From Mrakia gelida (taxonomy: Eukaryota > Basidiomycota > Tremellomycetes > Cystofilobasidiales > Mrakiaceae), in contig BRON01000006.1 of the NCBI GenBank assembly GCA_024345305.1, positions 1,178,001 to 1,242,000 of the forward strand: 64,000 nt of DNA. Reading direction: 5' to 3'. Below the pieces are notes generated by a model. The model worked only from the letters and a program-made list of their open reading frames with translations. It searched no databases and was not told the DNA's origin. The translations under genes were made by a program, and so were the position numbers. The stretch's first letter is position 1; each line of letters begins with the position of its first letter. Shown here one piece after another: positions 11,301 through 20,637 of the stretch.

Positions 11301-12466
11301 ACCTCCTTAAGGCCATCTACGGACTCAAACAATCCCCCCTCGCCTTCTACAACCACTCCTCGGACTTCTTCTCCTCTCTCAACCTTCACGCCATCGAAGC
11401 CGATCACTGCCTCTACGTCGGATGGAAGGACGGTCGTCGCAGGATGTTGATACAATACGTCGACGATTTCATCGTCGCAGGATCGAAGGAAGACGTCCAG
11501 GAGGTCATGGGCAAGACGAAGAATAGGTTCACCATCGACGATCGAGGAAACCTGGAGGACGGAATGATGTTAGGAATGAAGGTCCAACGGGACCGAGCGA
11601 AGAGGACCATCTCGCTCACTCAACAACGATACTCGGAGGAGATCCTCGAACGATTCGAAATGGGAAACGTCAAGCCCGCTCGAACGCCAATGGACGAGCA
11701 CAAGCAGCTCATGATCGGTTCGGATCTTTCAAAGGAGGACCTACGAGGAATCGATCAAACGCACTATCTCCAAGCCGTCGGATCCCTCATGTACCTCATG
11801 GTCTGCACTCGTCCGGACCTCGCCTATCCAGTGGGAGTCATCAGCAGATTCAGCAACGACCCCCGAGCTATCCATCGGGCAGCCGTCAAACGGATCCTTC
11901 GCTACATCGCAGGAACGAAGAGTCACGGACTCACCCTCGGAGGGAATCCCAAAGCACCCATCCTCGAGATGTGGACGGACGCCGACTACGCAGGAGATCA
12001 CGAAACAAGGAGGTCGACGACAGGATACCTCATCAAACTTTTCGGCAGTCCCGTGGTCTGGGCGAGTAGGAGGCAGAAGGCAATCAGCAAGTCGTCGCAC
12101 GAGTCAGAGTACATCGCTCTCTCTCAAGGATGCCAAAATCTTATCTGGGTCGCCAAACTCCTCCGTCAAGTGGATTACAATATCCCTATCATTCCCGTCC
12201 GAGTCGACAACCAAGGAGCAATCGAAACAGCCAAGAACGGGACCCATTCGGAGCGAACAAAGCACATCGACGTCGCGTACAAATACGGGCGCGAGCTCCT
12301 CCAAAACGAAGTCATCTCTCTCTCTCACTGTCCGACCGATCGGATGACGGCGGATATCCTTACGAAGGCATTAGGATGGGAGAAGTTGGAGAGGTTTAGG
12401 GCAGAAATGGGTGTTGACATACAGAAGAGGGATGACACAGCTCATCTCGTCGAGTGGGAGTGTTGA
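8309..12466 (+). CDS. gag-pol: Gag-Pol polyprotein, copia family 1, 1385 aa
   Basis: A single ATG-initiated frame carries every domain in copia order. They are a Gag region (residues ~10-215), CCHC zinc knuckle CHHCGKKGHFKSEC (~229), aspartic protease site ADSGCSNH (~305), and GAG-pre-integrase motif LHRRLGHAS (~441). The integrase DDE residues follow in HSDLQGP, RSDNGGEY and GKAERGN (~507-607), then reverse transcriptase with YVDD (~1050) and RNase H (ADYAGD ~1224, HESEYIALS ~1264). All catalytic residues are present and there is no frameshift or stop. Gag and Pol share one frame, so their ratio cannot be set by frameshifting. The frame stops 6 nt into the 3' LTR. It is expected to act in cytoplasmic particles and then at nuclear integration. 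Confidence 0.95.
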   Translation: MSTNERNIRLFKLDPLDSRNYATWSIRMQIALAETKCKSLVLGTEVFPSLAPAETGAALKTRQEEWNKRNEFALHRIQMAVTDRELMRVAACANAKDAWDILKTAHRVDGAAGKMMVQRKLMDLRMEEGSPAQSYIEQFEDIVAEATILDMDIIKTPEQLALQFLAGLPKSLENFSDIISLNSQESGKELTPKSVTTALLSHVRTKSSKLDNVPEEDTAMNVDKSKAACHHCGKKGHFKSECYDLVGKPKGQGGRKGQGSQRGGGSKKKEEANKAGRIGRDWGLATVATANVEEEAFSVDDGAWIADSGCSNHICNDRSALHNFKPHSTTVKVADNKVVGTEGIGNLIVTTTVNGVTRTFQISDVYYIPNFANLISIGQLTHRGVNVNFTATGCTFRKDGTTLIEGVIFRKNLYKLKIDDFQASQSTEGAGLSAEGVDAVETLHRRLGHASVTAMRRLVTDGILPPLKEQDLVAFEKRTCVPCIQGKQHRSPFHTSTHRSTTPLERVHSDLQGPMPTESFSRKWYMMTIWDDATNYHWAFALEKKSDTYRTFVEWKARVEKEKGRSVRILRSDNGGEYLSDAFKAYLKTEGIKHETSIPYTPQQNGKAERGNRTIEEKITCLLHDTDNLQDRGRYWAEAMATATFLINRLPSVATGGRTPYEAYQGSKPSVHFLRAFGSIAYVHDPHHKKHQSKTLKAILVGYGEPNGKKAYRLRKEEDGKIIFSRDVKFDEGSSKSKKAELDLVPPADGGVPDQDEKGSDVGENDVPEANIPIGNDDPARIAKARQPSRIKPSWSYEPVIDDQPDVDVSGRYGRGKRNQKSTEPAEFASFVSLATPNAKQDLSTLPNPITPKTTKEALTSPHAEYWKSAMDEEMESFDSNGVWELTELPSSRRTVGGRWVYLLKKDSNGKIAKFKARWVAKGYSQRDGIDYTETYAPVSRMNSLRIFFTIAAQEDLELRQGDFKTAFLTANLVETVYMDQPTGYERTGKEGQKLVAHLLKAIYGLKQSPLAFYNHSSDFFSSLNLHAIEADHCLYVGWKDGRRRMLIQYVDDFIVAGSKEDVQEVMGKTKNRFTIDDRGNLEDGMMLGMKVQRDRAKRTISLTQQRYSEEILERFEMGNVKPARTPMDEHKQLMIGSDLSKEDLRGIDQTHYLQAVGSLMYLMVCTRPDLAYPVGVISRFSNDPRAIHRAAVKRILRYIAGTKSHGLTLGGNPKAPILEMWTDADYAGDHETRRSTTGYLIKLFGSPVVWASRRQKAISKSSHESEYIALSQGCQNLIWVAKLLRQVDYNIPIIPVRVDNQGAIETAKNGTHSERTKHIDVAYKYGRELLQNEVISLSHCPTDRMTADILTKALGWEKLERFRAEMGVDIQKRDDTAHLVEWEC

Positions 12467-12662
12467 ATATGTTGATTACGGCGTCGAGATTACTGTTTCA
12501 TATTTGCTTAATACTCTCCATCGCCTCCACGTTTCACTTCCACGTAGTTCCACGTAGTTACACGTCGCTCTTTCTTTTCGACCCAAAGACCTTTCATCTT
12601 CATAGCTTAAGCTGATACAATAACTTGCACAACCTAACTTCCCAGGACCGGAAGTTTCAACA
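12461..12662 (+). repeat. 3' LTR, copia family 1
   Basis: This 202-bp LTR is identical to the 5' copy except for one base. Its end at 12662 cuts directly into the coding sequence of the Zn2Cys6 gene on the right. Confidence 0.93.
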
Positions 12663-13611
12663 GATCCAAGACGGGGTTGGGACTTCGTCGAACCGAGCGA
12701 AGGATGTGTACAGCGGAGAGGGGGGAGGGGTTGAGAAGGCGGAGGAGGAGGAGAGAGTGGGCGTTGATGCAGAAGAGGGGGAGTAGGAGGGGTAGGTTGG
12801 AGAGGAAAGTGGCTGGTAGGAGTAGGTGTTGTTGAGTTTGGGCGACGCGAGGAGGGGAGTGTAGCGTGCGAGAGGAGATGAGGGGCGGAGGACGGAGGGC
12901 AAGGGACGGGAGAACGAAGACTGTATGACAAAATAATCTGTGAGAACCAGGTTGATCGAAAGATATGAGAGGGGAGAGAGACAGAGTCTCACCGACAACG
13001 AAGCTGCGTCTTTTTTCGGCTGCCAACCTTCGATTCCAAGCAGTGGCAGATCTGGACACGATACGCTTCTCGTACGCGATCGACCATTGGATTCTGTTGC
13101 GAGCTTTTGAGCTTTGAGGAATGCTTTGCGCTCTTTGGACGCTGAGAAGCAGAGGCGAAGATGAAACGCGGGTGAGGCCGGGCTCGTAAATCGAGACCGC
13201 GTCGCAGCACCCACCAAGAAAGCAAGACTCACCTCGATTGTCTTCATCGGAGACCTCCTTGTATTCACACAATCTCCTTGTTCTGCTACAGCTCGAGCAA
13301 ACGGCCCCTCCAACGCATCGAATCTTCCTGCGAAAGCGAGAGGAAAGAGGGGGAGAGCGTCAGTTTCCGGCCTTAATTGTTGAGACGAACGGTCGGGCGC
13401 TCCACAGACGGAAGGACGGAAAAACTTACCTGAGCCTACAGTAAGTACATGAGACCTTTGCTCTCTGTCTTCCTCCAGAAGAAGACGAGGAATCAGACAT
13501 CGATCTAGCGGGTGAGCTGGGGGGTACCGAACAACTTGGAGCGCTGGAAAATTGTGGGGCGAAATGCGTCGAGATGAAAGCTTGAAGGTCTTGAGAGTGC
13601 CAAGTGGTCAT
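12663..13611 (-). CDS. Zn(II)2Cys6 transcription factor, C-terminus lost at an LTR
   Basis: Exons 13611-13430, 13327-13233, 13141-12993 and 12920-12663 join with phases 2, 1 and 0. The first two exons encode a six-cysteine cluster CTYCRLRKIRC...CSSC...C (Cys55, 58, 65, 71, 74, 81), with the usual intron splitting it after CRLR. This binds two zinc ions and DNA. After a charged linker comes a Ser/Pro-rich region ending in SPLYTSFARFDEVPTPSWI. At that point the copia 3' LTR begins and supplies Cys and a TGA stop, giving about 229 aa. The paralogue at 16568-18036 continues well past the equivalent position, so this protein has lost its C-terminal part here. Confidence 0.8.
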
Positions 13612-13982
13612 GATTCCGAGAGAAGCCGGTGTGGGAGAAGGAGGAGAGGGTAGAGAAGACTGGAAGGGGAGGGAAGCCCGTGGGGGGGGGGGGGGAGGGA
13701 AGTGGAGAGTGGTGGTTAAGAAGCAAACGTGAACAGACGGACCGAGATGGAGTTTGCTACTTCAACTCCGCTTCCTTCCCTTGTTGTTCCTAAGCAGGTC
13801 TCGGGCAGTCTGTACATATCTTACCGGTATCAGGAAGCTAATTCATCAACGATCGATGAATTTGGTTATCCCCTCAAAATTGGAGTGGAGCTGAAGCGAA
13901 GAAGTATCTTCGTGAACTCGTCTGTTAAACTCGCCCAAGAGCGTCGCTCCCTCCAGAGGGAAATCGAACGCCTCAAAGCCCT
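13612..13982. other. Upstream region with a 14-G run
   Basis: This is the upstream side of the minus-strand Zn2Cys6 gene. A run of 14 G lies at 13682-13695 within a GA-rich stretch. A plus-strand ATG frame from 13741 is open to 14007, but I cannot support it as a gene. Confidence 0.4.
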
Positions 13983-14500
13983 CTCTTTCAGAAAAAAACG
14001 ATCCTAAGGAGAAGGGACCCACGCGAGAACGCGAAGCAGACCGAAGTCGCGGGAAAGAGAACCTCTTTGGGTTCGGTTCCTGTCTATCTCTATAAAGACC
14101 CTCGTTTCTGATCATCCCCACTCACCTCCCGGTGCATTGTTCCGGCAGAACTTTTCCCTCCACCTCATGGATCTGTAACATAAAATCATGCATTTTTTGC
14201 TCTTGAGACAACACCGGTCTCAGTCAGACTCCCCCTTCGGAAACAAAAGCCTGGAGGTTCCTTCCCTTCGGAAAAAAGAAAGGAAAACCCCTCAAGGAAG
14301 AACGGATCCACGCGAGATACGCGAGGCAAACCAAAACGGGAACCACTTTGAATTCCTGTCGTGACGATCTCTGTTCTTTTGGCCATCCCCGTTCACTTCA
14401 CGGTACCTTATTCCGACCATGAGCTTCTGTAAGACGTGTAAACATGCATGTGTCGCTTTTCAAACAAAATCGGTCTCAGGGTCGTTTCTCCTTCCTCGAT
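13983..14500. repeat. Diverged tandem duplication, about 250-bp units
   Basis: Two successive stretches align by eye, 13983-14232 and 14260-14500. Shared landmarks in the same order are CACGCGAGA-ACGCGA, ATCCCC-ACTCAC versus ATCCCCGTTCAC, a CATG near CTGTAA, ATGCAT, and ACCGGTCTCAG versus ATCGGTCTCAG. I do not know what the unit is. It matches neither LTR family found in the window. Confidence 0.45.
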
Positions 14501-15479
14501 GCCAACAGTCTCTAGAAGATTCCTGCTAGGTAGTACAACGGATGACTTGACGATAGAATCGAGGGAACTGGTATCCCACCAAGAAGAAAAGACCAGATCC
14601 ACCTTTCGGTTCCTTGTTCGCTTCCCGTCCTTCTCCTCTCCTTCCCTTGTTCTTCTTCGCTTCCGTCCTTCCCAAACTCTGCCGCACTGCGGGAGCGGTA
14701 GCCAACCTTGCTTGGGGGGACAGCGGTTTTATTGGACAGATAAACACAAGCATAGACAGGGAACAAAACGAGGTGATGATGGAAGTCGCGTCGTCGTTCC
14801 GAGTTGGGCAAAACGAATCAAGAAAGTAGTTGCCTATCCCGTTTGTCCAGCGTTTCTGGGGCCTAGATTGCGTACCTCGATAGAAGTTGCGAAAGAAAGA
14901 AACCTTATTCAGACGAGCGTGGATTTTGTCGTCCCCTTCCCGCTCCCGTCTTTCAAACCTATCAAACAATGAAAACTAACAAGGGAAGCGAGCAAAGAAA
15001 AGGGAAGATCGTATACGTAGAAATACAGAGAAGAAAAAGACGAAAGATAGAGCGGGTGCGGATGCAAGGACTGGGGGCGAAAACCTGTTTCAAGAAAGCT
15101 GTTTTGTGTTGGGACACGACAAGGGAGAAAAGAGATGGAGCGAGAACGAAAGCGAAGAAAGGAATAGTGCAGGAGAAAGCGCTGGCTAAAAATTAACGAT
15201 GAGAGCCAAAAGGAGAGACTAAGCAGGAAGAACGAAGCGAGAACAAGAAATAGTCCATCAACCCTCTACGGCAGCCACGTCGCATCCTTCTTCTTCGCCG
15301 ACCCTCCACCTCCCGCGGAAATTCCAGGCAGCCTCCTCAACACGCTCGATGGACTGGTACTTATTATGCTACCAGCAGGAGTAAGAGGCAATGAAATCTC
15401 CTCCTCCTCTCTGCCCTCTCTTCCGAGTTGGCGTTGCTTCCTTTCCTCGACCCCGAGCCTGACGCTTGAGTATCTTAGT
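14501..15479. other. No supported gene
   Basis: I read both strands here and found only short open frames without family features or consistent splicing. The sequence may be decayed transposon or spacer. Confidence 0.3.
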
Positions 15480-15489
15480 CTCAGTAAGA

Positions 15490-15950
15490 CTCAACCTTCT
15501 GGGATCCACACTGCCTCTCCTCGGACTTCGGGTGCACGCTCATCGTTCGTGCTCGATTGAGGAAGCTCGCGGTGGCTGAGATCTTGGGTCGACGGGAGTC
15601 ATCCTCGTCCTTGGTTTCAGTGTCGAGAGGGAGACCGGAGGCAGTTCGAAAAGGAGATCCGTGGGCTTCGCACCTCCCGAACCTATTCTTGCAGCAGATG
15701 CTTGGAAGCTCCTTGATCCTCAGCTTCAGAATTTTTGCTAGTTCTTTGTTTACTCCGTTCACTTTGATCTCTCTGTGCGACGCTTGGTCCGACACCTCGT
15801 TTCCATCCGCGGCGCGTCGGTTCAAAAACCTTTGTTTCTCTTCCCCCGTATCTCCCTCTCTAGTAGCGGGTACAATCTCCATGCCTGTGACATTTATGTT
15901 TCTAAAATTTGCTGGCATGCTAAATTCGGGTATCGGTGAAAACAAAAGAG
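15490..15950 (-). pseudogene. Conserved unknown frame in the left duplication arm
   Basis: The minus-strand frame contains KELPSICCKNRFGRCEAHGS and, further on, EDDSRRPKISA. The same peptide, with substitutions, is found in the right arm near 22125-22390. Keeping a reading frame across two diverged copies hints at past coding, but neither copy has clear exon borders and I recognise no domain. Confidence 0.35.
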
Positions 15951-16157
15951 CTAAAGGAGCGCAGAGCACAGGTTCAAGCGCAGTCAGTCGGGTCGAAGAA
16001 AGAGGGAAGATGAGGAACGTCCAGGTCGTCGTGTTGTCGGAGAAGTCGTCTTCGGTCCCCCACTCCTCGTCGGATTCCTGTCGAGCGGAAACGAATGAAC
16101 CATTAGTGTGCAGGAGTTGATCTCAAAGGAGGTACGACTGGACGATGATAAGGACGA

Positions 16158-16390
16158 TGCTAGAAGATGGCGACTCGCAGAGAGGTCATACATAGTAGCT
16201 TAAAAATGCGTCTCGTTCAGTCTCCGCGTCAGTAACCCTCCTCCGTAACCAACTACTCTGTAAGCTACCTTCGAATCACGTGACCAGTTCCATAGTGTAC
16301 AAACTTTTCGAATAGCTAGTTCTATACAACAAGCTTTGAACCGCATCCTGCAGACTTCCCTAAGCAAAGTGGACGACCCAGCAATGAAGA
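16158..16390 (-). repeat. Diverged solo LTR, copia family 2
   Basis: This is a reverse-oriented match over its whole length to the 227-bp LTRs at 30456 and 35066, with many substitutions. Its start is TGCTAGAAGA where the intact LTR has TGTTGGAAGG. No internal sequence remains, as expected after LTR-LTR recombination. The same relic lies in the right arm at 20119-20349, followed there by the same host bases (TCGTCC), so it predates the duplication. Confidence 0.75.
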
Positions 16391-16567
16391 TGTGCCCAAG
16401 CAAAGGGACGAAGGATTCTACTGAAAAAGTGTGTTGACTGCAGATATGCCGGGGAGGGATGAAACACTCAACAAACACTCAACTAAATCAGAGAAAGTAC
16501 AAAAGGGATCGAAGCAATATAAAGTAGGCTAGGAGATAAAGCTAGAATGTGAACGATAGGATCTGCG

Positions 16568-18036
16568 TCAACGGTATCTACATCCGGAGGGGAATGGAGG
16601 AGCAAGTCCTCCCCACTGGACGCCTTCCTGATCCCGAGTGGCACTTGACGAGTGTAGAGCTGACCAGTACGCAGAGGAGGAAGACTGCCCTCCGTCAAGT
16701 CGCCTGTTGGGAAGTTCCTGGAAGCCGAATTCGAAACCAACCTCCGGAAAATGGACGTAAGACGGATGAACGAGTTGGGAGGTAGAGAGGTCCGCGGTGG
16801 AAGTAGGATATGCGGTGGAAAGTAGGGAGTTTGGTTGAGGAGGAATGATCCAGGCTGAAGGAGGGGTATCTTGAAAGCGAGCCTGGGTAGCATAGAGGGG
16901 GGAAGTAGGAGGGGCTGAAAAGTTGGAGGAGGATGGGGAATTTGGTAGAGGAGGAATGACCCAGGCTGAAGGAGGGATGTCTTGGAAGCGAGCCTGGGTA
17001 GCATAGAGGGGGGAAGTAGGAGGGGTTGAAAAGTTGGAGGAGGATAGGGAATTTGGTAGAGGAATGACCCAGGCTGGAGGAGGGATATCTTGGAAGCGAG
17101 CCTGGGTAGCATAGAGGGGGGAGGTAAGAGGGGTTGAAAAGTTGGAGGAGGATACAGAGGTAAAGCTAGGTGATGACGATGAGGAAGAAGATAAGGGATA
17201 GGTAGGCGAAGAGGGCTTTGGCGGGCTTGTGATGGCGGCGCTGTTGCGTTTCGGGAAGGGGAGTGTTGCGAGTGGAGGGACCGAAGGGTTGGCCTCGGCG
17301 GGGGGGGAGGAGAGGAGAACGGAGGGAAACAGGCGAGAGCTCCAAGGATTATAGGTAGACGGAATGGACTATGAAGCGTTGACAAATTATGTTCGGGTCA
17401 GGAAACTGGGGGAGGGGGAGAGGGAGTTGGATAGGAAAAGAACCAGCACTTACCGACACCGACGGTACGTCGTCGTCGGGCACCCAACCCACAATCGGCA
17501 GGTACGAAGACATTTCTATTGAACCTCTTGGAGACTGGATTAGAATTTGAGCTTTGAGCCTTTGAGCTTGGAGGTCTTTCTTCCTGCGCCTAGCGGCTGT
17601 GAGGAAGAACACGCACAAAAGATATCAGCTCTCTTCAGCAAGCTTAGCCAAGTCCACATCGCCACATCTGTTCGCACCTCTGTTATCATCGTCGGACACC
17701 GGCCGGTATTCACAGGACCTTCTGTTTTGACTGCAGTTAGAACAGACGTCTCCTCCATCACATCGTCTCTTCCTGTTCAATGAACGAGAAGTTCACGTTG
17801 GTCAGTTCCCCCGCACGATGTTGTTTCGAGACTTGCTTGCGACAGTGCTGGAGGACAAAAGCTGACCTTGAACGACAATAGGAGCAAGCTCTACCAGCTC
17901 TCTTGTTCTTCTGCGTGGAGATAGCACTGCCGACGGATTCGCTGCTCGAGGGTGCCTGCGTGCTAGATCGTGAAACGCCGGGATGGGTTGAAGTGTACGC
18001 CTGTGGGTCCTGGAACCACCACGTTTCCATCATCAT
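16568..18036 (-). CDS. Zn(II)2Cys6 transcription factor, 402 aa, 4 exons
   Basis: Exons 18036-17867, 17772-17678, 17596-17454 and 17368-16568 join in phases 2, 1 and 0. The second exon is 95 nt, exactly as in the paralogue at 12663-13611. The cluster is CSYCRSRKRRC...CSNC...C (Cys51, 54, 61, 67, 70, 77). The N-terminus (METWWFQDPQAYTSTHP) aligns with that of the paralogue. The last exon contains three near-identical copies of a segment of about 39 residues including FSTPPTSPLYATQARFQD, encoded between about 16808 and 17160. It probably binds DNA as a nuclear regulator; its targets are unknown. Any of three consecutive ATGs (18028-18036) could start it. Confidence 0.78.
16808..17160 (-). repeat. 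Three-unit in-frame tandem repeat in the Zn2Cys6 gene
   Basis: Three units of about 120 bp sit inside the last exon. Each encodes SSSNFS.PPTSPLYATQARF-QDIPP.AW. All keep the frame, and lengths differ by whole codons. The truncated paralogue has a single unit at its broken end. Confidence 0.8.
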
Positions 18037-19268
18037 GGGTGGGTTTGTGAAGAGGTAAGAAGGAGGAGTGAGAGGGATGAGGTAGGTGGAGTAGAACCGG
18101 GGCATTTCGATGAATTGGGGTACTTTTTCCGAACAGCTTGGAATATCGCTTTGTTACCCCAAGCGTTCCTTGGTGGCGGTCGCTGTGAATATCTCCGAAC
18201 TCGTGGAAAGAGGATCCACGGGCGGGTGAGACATCGGGACGTTCCTGCATGGGACGCCGGGGCCGAAGAGCTCCAGATCCATCGAGCCGGAATGTGTGCT
18301 GACCTGTTCAGAGTGCGACCAGCACAATGGAACGTCGCGCAAGATACCTCCTCACATGCTTACAGAGAACGAAGTCAGAATCGTAGTCACAGCTTTGGAT
18401 GAACCTTCCCGAAGCTGAAGCATACAAAGAGGCGTAGTCTCCCTCGCCTTTCGAACAAAGGTGCCGAGGTATTTAGGAACATGATGCTCCAAAATCATGC
18501 AGATCCCGCCCCTCAGCTCGGGCTCGGGAACCGGTCTTTTCAACACCATCTTTTCTGCTTCCTCGACCTCATACATTCTTCACGGCTAGGACACCTCATG
18601 AGATGCTGGCCAAGGTATCTTTTTCTTCCTGAACACGATCGGCGAATGCTTTAGAAGCAAGGAAAAACGACAGGGGGCGAGGAAGTCGGCACAGTGAGGC
18701 AGTCAGAAAGAAGGAAATTGACCCTACAGGCTGAGCTGTTAATGAGAAACGCGCCCGAATGATCCAAACAACTTTTCGGACGTTATCTAGCATAAAGACC
18801 TGGGAGGGAGGAGGGACATCTGAGGTTTCTGTAGCTGATGACGAGTGTGGAGAGGAAGAGCGAGTCCGACAAAAGTCAGACGCGCCGTCGGCGAAACGAA
18901 GTGAAAGCAACACGTTCATCGATCGAGTCGCGACCACTTTCTACGCAACTAGGAGCAAGAACTGAGGTCACCTTTGACGCTCAGCATGGCTTGTCCTGCA
19001 CCTTCCGGTCTTCAGCCCCACCCACTAGGATACTCACTCAAAGAGGCAGGTGGGAGTACACACAGGTAAGCGAACCCTCCAACGCCTTCTGCACAGCTTG
19101 TGGGGTTAAAAAGTTCGAGGAGGATGTTTGAGGTCAATTTTTTGCCTGACCGCGGCAAGGAGGTCTCAGAGAGGAAGCGAACTCACAAGAGAAGCCGTTG
19201 GGTTCCTTATCCTCGTCTCCGTCGCGTTTTGCCGTCTCCTCGCCTTCCCTCTCGTTTCCCCCTCCTCT
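18037..19268. other. No complete gene; one unsupported ORF and an RT-like scrap
   Basis: A minus-strand ATG frame at 18352-18576 (MYEVEEAEKMVLKRPVPEPE) reads like protein but has no recognisable domain or partner exons. At about 19060-19100, GCGAACCCTCCAACGCCTTC matches the decayed non-LTR reverse transcriptase at 48560, so a small scrap of that element is present. The remainder shows nothing I can name. Confidence 0.35.
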
Positions 19269-19791
19269 CCTTATCTGGGTCGTCAAACTCCTCCGTCAAG
19301 TGGATTACAATATCCCTATCATTCCCGTCCGAGTCGACAACCAAGGAGCAATCGAAGCAGCCAAGAACGGGACCCATTCGGAGCGAACAAAGCACATCGA
19401 CGTCGCGTACAAATACGGGCGCGAGCTCCTCCAAAACGAAGTCATCGCTCTCTCTCACTGTCCGACCAATCGGATGACGGCGGATATCCTTACGAAGGCA
19501 TTAGGATGGGAGAAGTTGGAGAGGTTTAGGGCAGAAATGGGTGTTGACATACAGAAGAGGGATGACACAGTTCATCTCGTCGAGTGGGAGTGTTGAATAT
19601 GTTGATTACGGCGTCGAGATTACTGTTCATATTTGCTTAATACTCTCCATCGCCTCCACGTTTCACTTCCACGTAGTTCCACGTAGTTACACGTCGCTCT
19701 TTCTTTGCGACCTAAAGACCTTTCATCTTCATAGCTTAAGTTGATACAACAACTTGCACAACCTAACTTCCCAGGACCGGAAGTTTCAACA
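19269..19791 (+). mobile_element. 5'-truncated copia family 1 copy (RNase H end plus 3' LTR)
   Basis: From TTATCTGGGTCG onward the sequence matches 12140-12662 of the full element with only a few differences, including one base deleted in the LTR (CTGTTCAT). The coding part gives the C-terminal RNase H region (VDNQGAIEAAKNGTHSERTK). The LTR spans 19591-19791. The 5' end stops abruptly in host-like CT-rich sequence. The 3' end adjoins a copy of the Zn2Cys6 gene tail. Confidence 0.85.
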
Positions 19792-19945
19792 CCAGGAACT
19801 TACCAACAGGCGACTTGTTGGAGGGCAATCTTCCTCCTCTGCCTACTGGTCAGCTCTACACTCGTCAAGTGCATCTCGGGATCAGGAAGGCGTCCAGTGG
19901 GGAGGACTTGCACCTCCATTCCCCTCCGGATGTAGATACCATTGA
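19792..19945 (+). pseudogene. Tail of a Zn2Cys6 gene copy
   Basis: The frame reads QELTNRRLVGGQSSSSAYW and ends GCRYH plus TGA. This matches the last 50 residues of the gene at 16568-18036, which end GCRYR. No zinc cluster or upstream exon is present; a copia LTR lies directly upstream. It is a fragment. Confidence 0.75.
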
Positions 19946-20118
19946 CGCAGATCCTATCGTTCACATTCAAGCTTTATCCCTAGCCTGCTTTCTATTGCTT
20001 CGTTCCCTTTCGTACTTTATCTGATCCAGTTGGGTGTTTCTACCCTCCTCCTTATATCTGCGGTCAACACACTTTTTTAGTAGAATTCTTCGCCCCTTTT
20101 GCTCGCGCACGTCTTCGT

Positions 20119-20349
20119 TGATGGGTCGTCCGTCCACTTGAGTTTAGGGAAGTCTGCAGGATGTGGTTCACAGCGTATCGCATAAAACTAGCTATCCAAG
20201 AGGTTTATATACTATGGAACTGGTTAAGTGATTCAAGAGTAGCTTACAGAGCAGTTGTTTTACTAAGGAGGGTTACTGACAAGGGGACTGAACGAGACGC
20301 GTTACAAGCTTTTACAAAAGACCTCTCTGCGAGTCGCCACCTTCCAACA
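20119..20349 (+). repeat. Diverged solo LTR, copia family 2 (right arm)
   Basis: It aligns along its length with the 227-bp family-2 LTRs and ends CCACCTTCCAACA. It is the same insertion as the relic at 16158-16390, since both are followed by TCGTCC. Confidence 0.75.
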
Positions 20350-20637
20350 TCGTCCACATCCTCGCCCAGTCGAACCCCTCTCGAGATCCACTCCTGCACA
20401 CTCCCGAGGACAACTTAACTCTTTTCACAACGACTCTGGACCTCCTCTTCCTCCCGTCCTCGCTTAATCTTTAACCCTAACCCTTCTCCTCCTCTCTCCT
20501 CTCTACTGCTCTCTCAGCGTTACCCAACCTGAAAACTGGGTACTCCTCTTCAGATACGGATCGGGATCAGGTCTTTCGACGGACAGGGAAAGGAGGCGAA
20601 ACTAAGAAGGAGCTGGGTTCGTGAGCTTCGAATCGAC

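Larger units (their letters stand above)
8060..12662 (+). mobile_element. Ty1/copia retrotransposon, family 1, full length
   Basis: The element is bounded by two 202-bp LTRs, 8060-8261 and 12461-12662. Both begin TGTTGAA and end TTCAACA, and they differ at one base (GATACAAGAA versus GATACAATAA). A primer-binding site follows the 5' LTR (8262 onward), a purine-rich tract (GAGTGGGAG) precedes the 3' LTR, and one uninterrupted gag-pol frame fills the interior. Near-identical LTRs imply a young element that should be able to move. The 5 bp before the 5' LTR (GCAAA) and after the 3' LTR (GATCC) do not match, so there is no target-site duplication, and different truncated genes lie on the two sides. 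Confidence 0.93.
15480..16725 (-). repeat. Left arm of an inverted segmental duplication
   Basis: In reverse orientation this block matches 19792-22390. In order along its minus strand it holds the 3' end of the Zn2Cys6 gene, a solo family-2 LTR, a CTCCTGCACACT marker, a GACAGGAATCCGA marker, and a frame reading ELPSICCKN...CEAHGSPFRTAS. Identity by eye is high but clearly below 95 percent. The right arm has about 1.15 kb of extra sequence between the two markers. Confidence 0.7.

Noticed and set aside
13682..13695. 14-G run as a quadruplex or regulatory element
   Set aside because: A single homopolymer, possibly affected by sequencing. There is no pattern of spaced G-tracts.
13741..14007. 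Short basic protein (LQREIERLKALSFRKKRS at its end)
   Set aside because: It overlaps the degenerate tandem repeat, and the second repeat unit does not keep the frame.
20468..20482. Telomere-like AACCCTAACCC tract (also at 40926-40939)
   Set aside because: Only two units each. The second is coding (LGLG in the forkhead C-terminus). This is too short to call an interstitial telomere.
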